Made by a program: the position numbers and the translations under genes. The notes beneath the pieces were generated by a model that was given only the letters and a program-made list of their open reading frames with translations, was not told the origin of the DNA and did no database searches. A DNA stretch of 64,000 nucleotides, taken from the NCBI GenBank assembly GCA_937864115.1, contig CALMII010000006.1:1-64000 (forward strand), written 5' to 3'. This stretch comes from an uncultured Steroidobacter sp. (lineage in GTDB: Bacteria > Pseudomonadota > Gammaproteobacteria > Steroidobacterales > Steroidobacteraceae). Of this stretch, positions 18,400 through 27,200 are shown one piece after another. Position 1 is the stretch's first letter. Each line of letters opens with the position of its first letter.

Positions 18400-19082
18400 T
18401 GCCGACGGGCGCGCTGCAACTCATGGGACTGGTCGTGCGGCGCGATCTGCGGCTCGCCGTTCGCCACTGGGACCAGGTGATCCAGCCGCTGGTGTTTTTC
18501 ATGATCGTGACGACGCTGTTTCCGCTCGCAGTGAGCCCGTCGCTTGATGAGTTGCGACGGATTGCGCCGGGCGTGGTGTGGGTCGCGGCCATGCTGGCCT
18601 CGCTGCTGGCGCTCGAATCGCTGTTCCGTCCGGACGTCGAGGACGGAACCATGGAGCAGTGGACGCTGTCTGGACAGCCGTTGTCGCTCATGTTGCTGGC
18701 GAAGACGCTGACTCACTGGGTGCTGGCGGGACTGCCCATCGTGGTGATGGCGCCGCTGGTCGGTTATTCGCTGGGCCTGCCGGAACAGGCCTGGCCGGTG
18801 CTGATCGGTTCGCTCGCCCTGGGTACCGGAGCGTTGAGCGTGCTCGGTGCGATCGGCGCGGCGCTGACAGTGAGCGTGCGACGCGGCAGCGTGCTGCTGG
18901 CGTTGCTGGTGCTGCCGCTGGAAGTGCCGATCCTGATCTTCGGCGCCCGCGCCGTGGATCTGGCGATGCACGGCGAGTCGGCGGCTGGTCCGCTAAACTT
19001 GCTGGCCGCCGCGCTGGTGCTGTTCGTGAGTCTCGGTCCGGCAGCGATGGCAGCAGCCATGCGAATCAGTGTGGAGTCATGA
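18399..19082 (+). CDS. ccmB: heme exporter membrane subunit CcmB
   Basis: The protein has 227 residues with six hydrophobic segments. It is the membrane partner of CcmA. The characteristic stretch TMEQWTLSGQPLSLMLLAKTL is seen near the middle. The start is ATG 18399, overlapping the ccmA stop by one base (TGATG). The C-terminal MRISVES overlaps ccmC by 4 nt. Confidence 0.95.
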   Translation: MPTGALQLMGLVVRRDLRLAVRHWDQVIQPLVFFMIVTTLFPLAVSPSLDELRRIAPGVVWVAAMLASLLALESLFRPDVEDGTMEQWTLSGQPLSLMLLAKTLTHWVLAGLPIVVMAPLVGYSLGLPEQAWPVLIGSLALGTGALSVLGAIGAALTVSVRRGSVLLALLVLPLEVPILIFGARAVDLAMHGESAAGPLNLLAAALVLFVSLGPAAMAAAMRISVES

Positions 19083-19879
19083 ATACCCAAAAAATGACGA
19101 CGGAGGCACGCACGACGGGCGAGAACCCGCGACCGGCTTCGCGCTGGCTGTGGTTCTTTCAGCTCGCCTCGCCGCCGCATGCCTACCGTCTGCTGGCGCT
19201 GTGGCGTCCATGGCTGTTCTGGCCTGCCGTCGTATTGATGGCGATCGGCGTCTATGGCGGATTGGTGCTGGCGCCACCGGATTACCAGCAGAAGGATGCG
19301 TTCCGCATCATCTACGTGCACGTGCCCAGCGCGATCCTGTCGTTGACCGTCTACGTCATGATGGCGGTCGCCGCAGCCATCGGCGTCATCTGGCGCATGA
19401 AGCTGGCGCACGCAGTTGCCGCGGCCTGCGCTCCCATCGGCGCCTGGTTCACGGTGCTCGCGCTGGTCACGGGCTCGGTCTGGGGCAAGCCCATGTGGGG
19501 CACCTGGTGGGAATGGGATCCGCGCCTGACCTCGGAGCTGATCCTGCTGTTCCTTTATCTCGGTTACATGGCGCTGCGGAGTTCCTTCGACGACCTCCAG
19601 CGTGCCGATCGCGCCAGCGCCATCCTCGCCATCGTCGGCGTGGTGAATGTCCCCATCGTCAAATACTCCGTCGTCTGGTGGAACAGCCTGCACCAGGGGC
19701 CCAGCCTCTCGGTGACCCAGCTGGACAAGCCCGCCATCGCCGGATCGATGGTGTGGCCGCTGCTGCTGCTGATCCTGGCATTTGTGCTCTACTTCGGCGC
19801 CGTGCTCTGTACGCGGGTACGCACCGAGATCCTGCAGCGGGAGCGAAACACTGCCTGGCTCAATGAAGGCGGTCTGTAA
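19079..19879 (+). CDS. ccmC: heme delivery protein CcmC
   Basis: The protein has 266 residues with six membrane helices and the periplasmic tryptophan-rich WWD motif (WGKPMWGTWWEWDPRL, 135-150) that holds heme for transfer to CcmE. Axial His81 and His205 flank it (YVHVPSA and SLHQGPS). The ATG overlaps the ccmB stop (ATGA). The first about 20 residues are hydrophilic and slightly longer than usual. Confidence 0.95.
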   Translation: MNTQKMTTEARTTGENPRPASRWLWFFQLASPPHAYRLLALWRPWLFWPAVVLMAIGVYGGLVLAPPDYQQKDAFRIIYVHVPSAILSLTVYVMMAVAAAIGVIWRMKLAHAVAAACAPIGAWFTVLALVTGSVWGKPMWGTWWEWDPRLTSELILLFLYLGYMALRSSFDDLQRADRASAILAIVGVVNVPIVKYSVVWWNSLHQGPSLSVTQLDKPAIAGSMVWPLLLLILAFVLYFGAVLCTRVRTEILQRERNTAWLNEGGL

Positions 19880-19881
19880 TC

Positions 19882-20052
19882 ATGAACTTAGCTGATTTTC
19901 TTCACATGGGCGGTTACGCGGCGTACGTGTGGCCCTGCTACCTGCTGACCGCCGCGGTGCTGATCGGGATGGAATGGATCAGCCAGCGTCGGCTGAAGGC
20001 CGCGCAACTGCTTGCCCGGCGACGTGCACAGGCGGCGGGGAGCCAGGCATGA
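19882..20052 (+). CDS. ccmD: small membrane protein CcmD
   Basis: The protein has 56 residues: a short lead (MNLADFLHMGGYAAYVW), one membrane helix and a basic cytoplasmic tail (RRLKAAQLLARRRAQAAG). This is the standard CcmD form, which is needed to release holo-CcmE from CcmC. It starts 2 bp after ccmC and overlaps ccmE by 4 nt. Confidence 0.92.
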   Translation: MNLADFLHMGGYAAYVWPCYLLTAAVLIGMEWISQRRLKAAQLLARRRAQAAGSQA

Positions 20053-20504
20053 CGGCCCGCCAGCGTCGCATGCTGCTGGTGGCACTCATGGTGATCGGCG
20101 TGGGCGCCGCCGCGGCCTTTGCCCTCAGCGCCTTCCAGGACAATCTTCTCTACTTCTATTCCCCATCGGACGTGACCGCCGGCAAGGCGCCGGCCGATCG
20201 CACCTTCCGCGTCGGCGGGATGGTGACCGAGGGCAGTTTTCACCGGCCGACCGGCAGCATGGAAGCGACGTTCGTCCTCACGGACTATTCGCACAACGTG
20301 ACCGTCCGCTACAGCGGCGTGCTGCCCGACCTGTTCCGCGAAGGCCAGGGCATCGTGGCCCGCGGCAAGCTCGACCCGGACGGCCGTTTCGTGGCCGAGG
20401 AAGTGCTGGCGAAGCACGACGAGAACTACATGCCCCCCGACGTCGCTGACAGCCTGAAGAAGCAGCATCAGGACGCGGTCCGGAAGTCCCAACCCGCGAC
20501 CTGA
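20049..20504 (+). CDS. ccmE: periplasmic heme chaperone CcmE
   Basis: The protein has 151 residues. An N-terminal anchor (about 7-26) precedes an OB-fold. Heme attaches covalently to His123 in the AKHDENYMPP motif, with Tyr127 as the axial ligand. This is the His-type (Gram-negative) version. The ATG overlaps the ccmD stop. Confidence 0.96.
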   Translation: MTARQRRMLLVALMVIGVGAAAAFALSAFQDNLLYFYSPSDVTAGKAPADRTFRVGGMVTEGSFHRPTGSMEATFVLTDYSHNVTVRYSGVLPDLFREGQGIVARGKLDPDGRFVAEEVLAKHDENYMPPDVADSLKKQHQDAVRKSQPAT

Positions 20505-20514
20505 GCAATCCATC

Positions 20515-22470
20515 ATGACCGTCGAGCTGGGCCACTTCGCGCTGATCCTCGCGTTCTGTCTGACGCTGCCGCAGGCGTTCTTCGGCCTCGCCGGCGCCGC
20601 GTGGCGCAAGCCGCACTGGATGGCGCTGACCCGCAACGCAGTCGTCGGACATTTCGTGCTGACGGCCATCGCCTTCGTCTGCCTGATGCGGGCGTTCTAT
20701 CTGAACGACTTCTCCGTGCTGTATGTCGCGCAGAACTCGAACTCCGAGCTGCCGACGATGTATCGCCTGGCCGCGACCTGGGGCGCGCACGAAGGATCAC
20801 TGCTGCTGTGGCTGCTGGTACAGGCAACGTGGACGCTCGCGGTGGCGGCTTTCAGTCGCTCGATTCCCGAAGTCGTGACGAGTCGCGTGCTCGGCGTGCT
20901 GGGTTTGATCAGTGCCGGGTTCGCGCTCTTCATTCTGACGACCTCCAGTCCGTTCGAGCGGCTGTGGCCGGCGGCACTCGACGGTCGCGACCTGAATCCG
21001 CTGCTGCAGGATCCCGGACTCATCATCCATCCGCCGATGCAGTACACGGGCTACATCGGCCTGTCGGTGCCGTTCGCGTTCGCGATTGCGGCGATGCTCG
21101 AAGGCAAGCTCGATTCGGTGTGGGCGCGCTGGGTGCGGCCGTGGACGAATGTCGCCTGGGTGTTCCTCACGTGCGGCATCACGCTCGGCAGCTGGTGGGC
21201 GTACTACGAACTCGGCTGGGGCGGCTGGTGGTTCTGGGACGCGGTGGAGAACGCTTCGTTCATGCCGTGGCTCATCGCGACGGCGCTGATTCATTCCCTC
21301 GCCGTCACGGAGAAGCGTGGGCTGTTCAAGAGCTGGACGCTGCTGCTGTCGATCACCGCATTCTCGCTGTCGGTGCTCGGTACGTTCCTGGTTCGCTCGG
21401 GCGTGGTCGAATCGGTGCACGCCTTCGCGAGCGATCCGACGCGCGGCCTGTTCATCCTGACGTTCCTGGCGGTGTGCTCGGGTTCCGCGCTGGCGCTGTA
21501 TGCGTGGCGCGCGCCGCTGTTTCGCACTGACACGGGATTCGCGCCCGTATCGCGCGAAAGCGTCCTGCTCATCAACAACGTGCTGCTGGTGGGTGCGACG
21601 CTGCTGATCCTGCTGGGCACGCTGTATCCGATGTTTCTCGATGCACTGGATCTCGGAAAGATTTCCGTCGGGCCGCCGTACTTCAACATCGCGTTCCTGA
21701 TTCCCATGCTGCCGATGCTGCTGCTGCTGGCGCCGGGAATGCACGCCGGCTGGAAGCGCGCCAGCTACGAGCGCACCGGCCGAACGCTCGTCCTGCTGCT
21801 CGGTGTCGCCATCGTTGCGGGCCTCGTGCTGTCGCTGGCGGTTTACGGATGGCATTCGGTGATGACGACGGTCGGATTTGCACTGGCCGTGTGGATCGGA
21901 CTTGCAGCGCTGATGGATCCGGTGTCGCGGCTGATCAGGAAGCAATCGTTGTCCGCCAGCATCGTCGGCATGAGCGTGGCGCATCTCGGGCTCGCGCTGT
22001 TCGTGCTCGGCGTCGCCACGACCGAGTCCTATCGCAGCGAAACCGATCTCAGCCTGCGCCCCGGGCAGACCGCGGAACTCTCCGGTTTCCAGTTCACGAT
22101 GACTAAGCTCGGCGAAGTCGCCGGCCCGAACTACGATGCCATCGAGAGTGAAATCCGCGTGACGCGCGACGGTGAAGAAATCGCCGTCCTGCATCCGCAG
22201 AAGCGCACTTATCGCGTGCAGAAGAATCCGATGACGGAAGCCGGCATCGACTCGCGCTGGACCCGGCACCTGCTCGTGTCGATGGGTTCGCCGCTCGGCG
22301 ACGGCGCCTGGAGCCTGCGGCTGCAGTACAAGCCGATGGTGCAGTTCATCTGGTTTGGCGCATTCACGATGGCGCTCGGCGGACTGATTGCGGCGACGGA
22401 TCGCCGTTACCGTTCGCGGGTGACTGCGGACGCCACCGTGTCGACGACCACCGGCGTCAAGGCGGCCTGA
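20515..22470 (+). CDS. ccmF: cytochrome c heme lyase subunit CcmF
   Basis: The protein has 651 residues, about the usual length, with about 15 membrane helices. The WWD domain (GWGGWWFWDAVENASFMPWL, 234-253) and the conserved TWGAHEGSLLLW and IHPPMQYTGY His blocks are present. With CcmH and CcmI it ligates heme to apocytochrome c in the periplasm. It follows ccmE by 10 bp. GTGCGGCATCACLGSWWAY-type residues around 220-230 agree with family members. Confidence 0.96.
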   Translation: MTVELGHFALILAFCLTLPQAFFGLAGAAWRKPHWMALTRNAVVGHFVLTAIAFVCLMRAFYLNDFSVLYVAQNSNSELPTMYRLAATWGAHEGSLLLWLLVQATWTLAVAAFSRSIPEVVTSRVLGVLGLISAGFALFILTTSSPFERLWPAALDGRDLNPLLQDPGLIIHPPMQYTGYIGLSVPFAFAIAAMLEGKLDSVWARWVRPWTNVAWVFLTCGITLGSWWAYYELGWGGWWFWDAVENASFMPWLIATALIHSLAVTEKRGLFKSWTLLLSITAFSLSVLGTFLVRSGVVESVHAFASDPTRGLFILTFLAVCSGSALALYAWRAPLFRTDTGFAPVSRESVLLINNVLLVGATLLILLGTLYPMFLDALDLGKISVGPPYFNIAFLIPMLPMLLLLAPGMHAGWKRASYERTGRTLVLLLGVAIVAGLVLSLAVYGWHSVMTTVGFALAVWIGLAALMDPVSRLIRKQSLSASIVGMSVAHLGLALFVLGVATTESYRSETDLSLRPGQTAELSGFQFTMTKLGEVAGPNYDAIESEIRVTRDGEEIAVLHPQKRTYRVQKNPMTEAGIDSRWTRHLLVSMGSPLGDGAWSLRLQYKPMVQFIWFGAFTMALGGLIAATDRRYRSRVTADATVSTTTGVKAA

Positions 22471-22475
22471 CGATC

Positions 22476-22997
22476 ATGTGGCGATACCTGATTCCGGTCG
22501 GTCTGCTGGCCGCGCTTCTCGCGTTCTTCTTCGTCGGGCTCGGGCGCGACAAGGAGACATTGCCGTCGCCGCTGATCGGCAAGCCGGCGCCGCAGTTTTC
22601 GTTGCCCAGCGTCGGCGGCAGCTCGCCCACGGTGTCGACCAGCGACTTCGCCGGTCGGCCCTACGTGCTCAACGTGTGGGCCACGTGGTGCGTAGGCTGT
22701 CGTCAGGAGCATGAAGCCTTGCTCGAAATCGCCAGCCGCGGCGAAGTACCCATCGTCGGACTCAACTGGAAGGACGACATGCAGCTCGCACTGCAGTGGC
22801 TGCAGCAGCTCGGCAATCCCTACGTCGCAACGGCCTTCGACGAAGAAGGGCGGGTGGCGATCGACTGGGGCGTGTACGGCGCGCCGGAGACCTTCCTGGT
22901 CGATGCGTCGGGCAAGGTGATTCACAAACACGTCGCGCCGATGACCGTCGAGATCTGGGAGCGCGAGTTCCTGCCGCTGCTGAAGGTGCGCGAATGA
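22476..22997 (+). CDS. ccmG: thiol:disulfide oxidoreductase CcmG/DsbE
   Basis: The protein has 173 residues: a membrane anchor at 4-22 and a thioredoxin fold with the WCVGC active site (Cys72, Cys75). The GVYGAPETFLVD segment supplies the cis-Pro loop and the acidic pocket of CcmG. It reduces the CXXCH cysteines of apocytochrome c. It starts 5 bp after ccmF and overlaps ccmH by 4 nt. Confidence 0.96.
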   Translation: MWRYLIPVGLLAALLAFFFVGLGRDKETLPSPLIGKPAPQFSLPSVGGSSPTVSTSDFAGRPYVLNVWATWCVGCRQEHEALLEIASRGEVPIVGLNWKDDMQLALQWLQQLGNPYVATAFDEEGRVAIDWGVYGAPETFLVDASGKVIHKHVAPMTVEIWEREFLPLLKVRE

Positions 22998-23440
22998 AAG
23001 CCTGTGTCGGGGTGATGATCCTGCTGCTCGCCGTGTCCGCGTCGCAGGCCATGGACACAGCGCCGGCCTTCGACGATCCGGCGCAGCAGGCGCGCTACGA
23101 ACACCTCGCGCGCGAGTTGCGCTGTCTGCAATGCCGCAGTGAAACGATCGCCGATTCGAGTGTCTCGCTCGCCGCGGACCTGCGCCGGCAACTGCGTGAA
23201 CTGATCGCCACGGGCAAGAGCGACGACGAGATCAAGACGTACATGACCGATCGCTACGGCGATTACATCCTCTATCGCCCGCCGGTGAAGTCCAACACCT
23301 GGCTGTTGTGGGCGGCGCCGGTGCTGCTCGTGCTCATCGGCATCATTGCCGCGTTCGTCGTCATCTCGCGCAAGTCGAAGCTGCCCGATGACGATCTGCC
23401 GGCCGATGACCGCGCACGCACCGGCATGGGTGAACCATGA
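22994..23440 (+). CDS. ccmH: cytochrome c maturation thioreductase CcmH
   Basis: The protein has 148 residues with a signal peptide (1-19), then the LRCLQCRSETIADS motif with Cys44 and Cys47, then a three-helix bundle and a C-terminal membrane helix (NTWLLWAAPVLLVLIG). The short form means the TPR part is encoded separately by the next gene. The ATG overlaps the ccmG stop. Confidence 0.95.
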   Translation: MKACVGVMILLLAVSASQAMDTAPAFDDPAQQARYEHLARELRCLQCRSETIADSSVSLAADLRRQLRELIATGKSDDEIKTYMTDRYGDYILYRPPVKSNTWLLWAAPVLLVLIGIIAAFVVISRKSKLPDDDLPADDRARTGMGEP

Positions 23441-24498
23441 CGGCATTTGCGATCGTCTGTGCGGCCCTGCTGCTCGTGACGCTGGTCTGGACCACGCTGC
23501 CGCTATGGCGTCCGCGGCCGAGCGTCGATGCAACTGCGACTCGCAAGGAACGTCGCGTGTCGAGCGCGGTGGTCATACTCGCTGTGACCGGCCTGGCAGC
23601 CGTCATGTATGTCCAGCTCAGCAACTGGAACTGGCAGGCCGTCGAGACGGCCGGCGTCCAGAGTGCCGAAGTCGACCGGATGCTCGCGCAGCTCGAAGCG
23701 AAGCTGGCGGCGAATCCGCAGGACATCGAAGGCTGGATATTGCTGGGTCGTTCGTATTTCACGCTGGAGAAGTTCCCGCGGGCGGTCGAGGCGTACCAGC
23801 ACGCTTACGACCTCAGCCGCGGCGAGAACGTCGACGCGACCATCGGTCTCGGCGAATCGCTGGCCATGCTCGATCAGGCATCGCTGGCCGGACGGGCAGG
23901 CGAACTCTTCAATGAGGCGCTGCGTCGCGCACCGAATCATCCGAAGGCGCTCTGGTATGGCGGCATCGCCGCGTTGCAGGCGGGCGATCTGAAACTCGGT
24001 CGCGATCGGCTGCAGAGGCTGCTGGCTCACGAACCGCCGCCGCAACTGCGCACGATCCTCGAACAGCAGATCCAGGATCTGAACGAACAGATCGGCGAAG
24101 CGGGAGAGGGCGGCGCAGCGACTGCGGCGACCCCTGCAGCAGCGACGCAGAAACACACGATCCAGGTCTCGGTCTCGATCGCTCCGGCCATCCAGCAGCA
24201 GCTCAAGGGAGCCACGCCGCTCTTCATCCTCGCGCGCGATCCTGCAGCAGCCGGTCCGCCGCTGGCCGTGCAGCGACGCAGTTCTGCCGAAGCGCCGCTG
24301 ACGCTCGAACTGAGCGAGGCCGATGCCATGATGCCGACGCGGACCCTCGCTTCCGCTTCGCGCGTTCAGGTCGTCGCGCGCCTGTCCCTGTCCGGCGCGC
24401 CCCAGCAGCGCAGCGGCGATTTTTACGGGGAAGCCGACTATGAATTCGGCAAGGACACAGGCACATTGCAGATCGTGATCGATCGCACCGTTCCCTGA
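23437..24498 (+). CDS. ccmI: cytochrome c-type biogenesis TPR protein CcmI
   Basis: The protein has 353 residues. Two N-terminal membrane helices (about 3-23 and 44-62) are followed by TPR repeats around 85-210, then a C-terminal domain of about 100 residues with a beta pattern (IQVSVSIAPAIQQQL). CcmI holds apocytochrome c for the CcmFH lyase. It overlaps ccmH by 4 nt and closes the operon. The low-complexity linker GGAATAATPAAAT is notable. Confidence 0.92.
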   Translation: MTAFAIVCAALLLVTLVWTTLPLWRPRPSVDATATRKERRVSSAVVILAVTGLAAVMYVQLSNWNWQAVETAGVQSAEVDRMLAQLEAKLAANPQDIEGWILLGRSYFTLEKFPRAVEAYQHAYDLSRGENVDATIGLGESLAMLDQASLAGRAGELFNEALRRAPNHPKALWYGGIAALQAGDLKLGRDRLQRLLAHEPPPQLRTILEQQIQDLNEQIGEAGEGGAATAATPAAATQKHTIQVSVSIAPAIQQQLKGATPLFILARDPAAAGPPLAVQRRSSAEAPLTLELSEADAMMPTRTLASASRVQVVARLSLSGAPQQRSGDFYGEADYEFGKDTGTLQIVIDRTVP

Positions 24499-24515
24499 GC
24501 GTTTGACGGTTCCTG

Positions 24516-25412
24516 ATGCCAGCCACTGAAAAGATTTCGTTCGCCGGCCCGCCATCGATGGTGCCGGCCTTCGTCCGCGTCTTCCTCAGCAAGAAGCCCT
24601 TCGTGGCGCCTGCAGGCGCCGTCGTGACGCCGATCGAACTCGAAGCGCGCCGCGTGCGGCTGTCGGAGAGTCACTTGCGCACGTATCGTGACGTGTGCGG
24701 CGTGCCGGCGGCTGCGCATCTGCCGCCTGCGTATCTGCACGCCGTGGCGATGCCGATGCACATGCAGTTGTTCATCGCGCGCGGCTTTCCGGTCAAGGTG
24801 CTGGGACTCATTCACCTGCGCAACACGATCCGCGTATTCAAGGCCATCGACACGCGTGCACCGCTGCGGCTGACCGTGCACTTCGACACGCTGCGGCTCA
24901 CGGACGCGGGCCAGGAGTACGACTTCACGACCCGCTACGAACGCGACGGCGAACTGGTGTGGGAGGAAGTCAGCACCATGTTCGCGCGCGGCACGCAACC
25001 GACGAAGGTGGAGGGCGGCGGCGGCAAGCGCCCCTCCATCGAGCGCTCGAATCATCCGCAGGAAGGCACGCAGACGGACACGCTCGACATCGCCGAGAAC
25101 ACCGGCTGGCGTTATGCGCGCGTCTCCGGCGACTTCAATCCGATTCACCTGACGGCGCGCACGGCGGCGATGTATGGCTTCAAGCAGGCCGTCGCGCATG
25201 GCATGTGGTCGCTCGGTCGCTGCCTGGGTGCAGCGGCATCGCACCTGCCGCACGAGGGCATCCAGATCGACACGCAGTTCAAGCTGCCGGTGTATCTGCC
25301 GTCGCAGGCACTGGCGCGAACCTGGGCCGTCGACAGCGGCGTCGACATTGCGATGTGCACCATGCGCGGCGATCGCCTGCATCTGGCGATGCAAGTGCGC
25401 AGGCTGGGGTAA
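24516..25412 (+). CDS. MaoC-like (R)-hydratase family protein, double hot-dog
   Basis: The protein has 298 residues. The C-terminal hot-dog domain has the hydratase-2 motif YARVSGDFNPIHLTARTAAM followed by AVAHGMWSLG, including the catalytic Asp and His. The N-terminal half looks like a degenerate hot-dog, as in eukaryote-like two-domain enzymes. The expected activity is hydration of 2-enoyl-CoA or a related thioester. It lies 17 bp after ccmI and could be co-transcribed, but has no functional tie to cytochrome maturation. Confidence 0.85.
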   Translation: MPATEKISFAGPPSMVPAFVRVFLSKKPFVAPAGAVVTPIELEARRVRLSESHLRTYRDVCGVPAAAHLPPAYLHAVAMPMHMQLFIARGFPVKVLGLIHLRNTIRVFKAIDTRAPLRLTVHFDTLRLTDAGQEYDFTTRYERDGELVWEEVSTMFARGTQPTKVEGGGGKRPSIERSNHPQEGTQTDTLDIAENTGWRYARVSGDFNPIHLTARTAAMYGFKQAVAHGMWSLGRCLGAAASHLPHEGIQIDTQFKLPVYLPSQALARTWAVDSGVDIAMCTMRGDRLHLAMQVRRLG

Positions 25413-25417
25413 GGCTC

Positions 25418-25966
25418 ATGGATCTTCTCACCGGCATCGAATCGCGCACCTCCGCGGCCAAGCTGATCGAACCTGCACCGACGCGCGAGCACATCGAACG
25501 CATCATCGGCGCCGGTGCGCGTGCGCCGGATCATGGTCGGCTGCGGCCCTGGCGTTTCGTGGTCCTGCAGGGAGAGGCCCGCCGCACACTCGCCGATGCG
25601 ATGGCCGATCTGCTGCGGCGGAAGAATCCCGAGGCCACGGCCGAGGATCTGGATGGCGAGCGCCGCAAACCGATGCGCGCACCGACCATCGTCGTCGTGG
25701 CCGCACACATCACGAAGGGCAAGATTCCCGAAATCGAGCAGGTGCTGGCCGTGGGCGCAGCGGTCCAGAACATGATGCTGGCGGCGGGAGCGCTGGGGTA
25801 CGGCGCAATGTGGAAGACCGGCGGCGCCGCGTACGATGCCGGCGTGAAGCAGGCGCTCGGGCTGGCGGCCGATGATCACATCGTCGCCTTCCTGTATCTC
25901 GGAACGACCGCCGTTGCCGGGCCGCTGGTGCCGGCACCGACCGAGGGCAGCGTTCGCTGGCTGTAG
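25418..25966 (+). CDS. YdjA-like nitroreductase family protein
   Basis: The protein has 182 residues, the same size as E. coli YdjA (183). Family features are RTSAAKLIEPAPT near the start, GARAPDHGRLRPWRFVV with FMN-contacting Arg/His, AAVQNMMLAAGALGYGAMWKTG in the middle and FLYLGT near the end. YdjA is a minimal flavin reductase of uncertain substrate. It starts 5 bp after the MaoC gene. Confidence 0.88.
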   Translation: MDLLTGIESRTSAAKLIEPAPTREHIERIIGAGARAPDHGRLRPWRFVVLQGEARRTLADAMADLLRRKNPEATAEDLDGERRKPMRAPTIVVVAAHITKGKIPEIEQVLAVGAAVQNMMLAAGALGYGAMWKTGGAAYDAGVKQALGLAADDHIVAFLYLGTTAVAGPLVPAPTEGSVRWL

Positions 25967-25984
25967 CTCCAGGGTCGGACCAGT

Positions 25985-26043
25985 TGTAGGTCAGGCTTCA
26001 GCCTGACTCCGCAGAGGCCGGCTAAAGCCGGCCCCACAGGCAG
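25985..26043. repeat. paired-palindrome intergenic repeat, copy B
   Basis: The order here is reversed relative to copy A. The GTCAGGC-TTCA-GCCTGAC palindrome (25990-26007) comes first and the GGCCGGC-TAAA-GCCGGCC palindrome (26016-26033) second, ending in CCCACAGGCAG. It fills most of the gap after the nitroreductase gene and may serve as its terminator. Confidence 0.85.
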
Positions 26044-26157
26044 CAGCACGGATTCCACAATTACTGATTGATCGGCGCCGCCGTTGGCGCGCTACTAACG
26101 CCCGGGCGCAGGGAACCGACATCCCGGGTGGGCGGTTCATGGCCACGGAGGTGTGTC

Positions 26158-26616
26158 ATGTGGCGCGTAGCGTTTCGCGGGCTGTGGGTTGCGATCACCG
26201 TCGCGGTCGTGGGCTGGTCGTTCCAGGTGCGGGCCGATGACCAGGCCGCCGACGACGCAGATTCCAGCAAGGCAACGCAGCTGACCTTCGACGATGCCCG
26301 ATCCGCGCGCGTCCAGGGGCGGCTGGTCGGTAAGGACAAGCACGAGTACACATTCGATGCCCGCAAAGGGCAGAAAGTCGTCCTGGCCGTGTCGTCGGAT
26401 CTGTCGCCCTGGATCGGTATCGATCTGCTGGCGCCGGTCTTCGCGAGCACGGTCAAGAACGCGCCGGCGATCTATACGAACTTCATCGATGGTACGACCC
26501 GCTGGGAGGGCGTGGTGCCGGGCAACGGCACCTACACGGTGCGGCTCGGGTTGCTGAGATCGCAGGCGCAGAAAGTCGGTCGGGTCGACTACGAACTGGA
26601 TGTGAACATCAAGTGA
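26158..26616 (+). CDS. secreted beta-sandwich protein, PPC/lysozyme-inhibitor-like
   Basis: The protein has 152 residues with a signal peptide ending near VRA-DDQA. The mature part carries the pattern EYTFDARKGQKVVLAVSSD and later TTRWEGVVPGNGTYTVRLG, typical of pre-peptidase C-terminal and g-type lysozyme-inhibitor-like beta sandwiches. GGAGG lies 7 nt before ATG 26158. It overlaps the next lipoprotein gene (GTGA). A periplasmic binding or inhibitor role is inference. Confidence 0.65.
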   Translation: MWRVAFRGLWVAITVAVVGWSFQVRADDQAADDADSSKATQLTFDDARSARVQGRLVGKDKHEYTFDARKGQKVVLAVSSDLSPWIGIDLLAPVFASTVKNAPAIYTNFIDGTTRWEGVVPGNGTYTVRLGLLRSQAQKVGRVDYELDVNIK

Positions 26617-27191
26617 CGAAAAAAATTCCGGGTCTCGTTCTCGCCGCCTTCCTGCTCGCCGGTTGCGCTACCGATCCGATCGAAACTGCAGGCGATCTCG
26701 CCACCGTGCCGGCGTTCCGGACCTTCAAGGTGCAGGAGGAACGGCTGATCTTTCCCGAACAGATTCCGGAAGGTCAGCGTGATCGCATCGCCAGCGAACT
26801 GCGGGCCGCCGCCGTTGGCGCGTTGCAGGGCAGGGGGTATCGCGAAGTGACAGGCAGTGAGCCGGCCGATGTGCTGGTCGTGCTCGGTGCTGCTGCGCGC
26901 ACGACGATGACCGAGGCGGTCGAAGAAGATCTGAGCAAGCACATCAATCCGGTGAATACCTCCGTATTCGATGCCAGCAGCGGCGATACACCCTCCGACG
27001 CGTCGGCTCCGCGTCCGCCGGGCATCGGTCGCGAGGGCGACCTGATTCTCTACATCCTCGATCCCGCGACCCAGCGTTCGTTGTGGAGAGCGAGTTCCAG
27101 CGGCGCGGCGAGCACGCCGGGCGAAGCTTTGCGCAAGGCGCGATCGGCCTATCGCAGCATGGTGAACAAGTTGCCGATGGCGGGCGGCTGA
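26613..27191 (+). CDS. DUF4136 family lipoprotein
   Basis: The protein has 192 residues. A signal peptide with lipobox LLAGC (Cys18) predicts a lipid-anchored envelope protein. The mature part fits DUF4136: YREVTGSEPADVLVVLGAA, then ILDPATQRSLWRASSSG and an A/R-rich C-terminal helix. GTG 26613 is the start, overlapping the previous stop. Function is unknown. It appears to be part of a three-gene envelope cluster with the preceding and following genes. Confidence 0.85.
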   Translation: MTKKIPGLVLAAFLLAGCATDPIETAGDLATVPAFRTFKVQEERLIFPEQIPEGQRDRIASELRAAAVGALQGRGYREVTGSEPADVLVVLGAAARTTMTEAVEEDLSKHINPVNTSVFDASSGDTPSDASAPRPPGIGREGDLILYILDPATQRSLWRASSSGAASTPGEALRKARSAYRSMVNKLPMAGG

Positions 27192-27200
27192 GTCGAACCC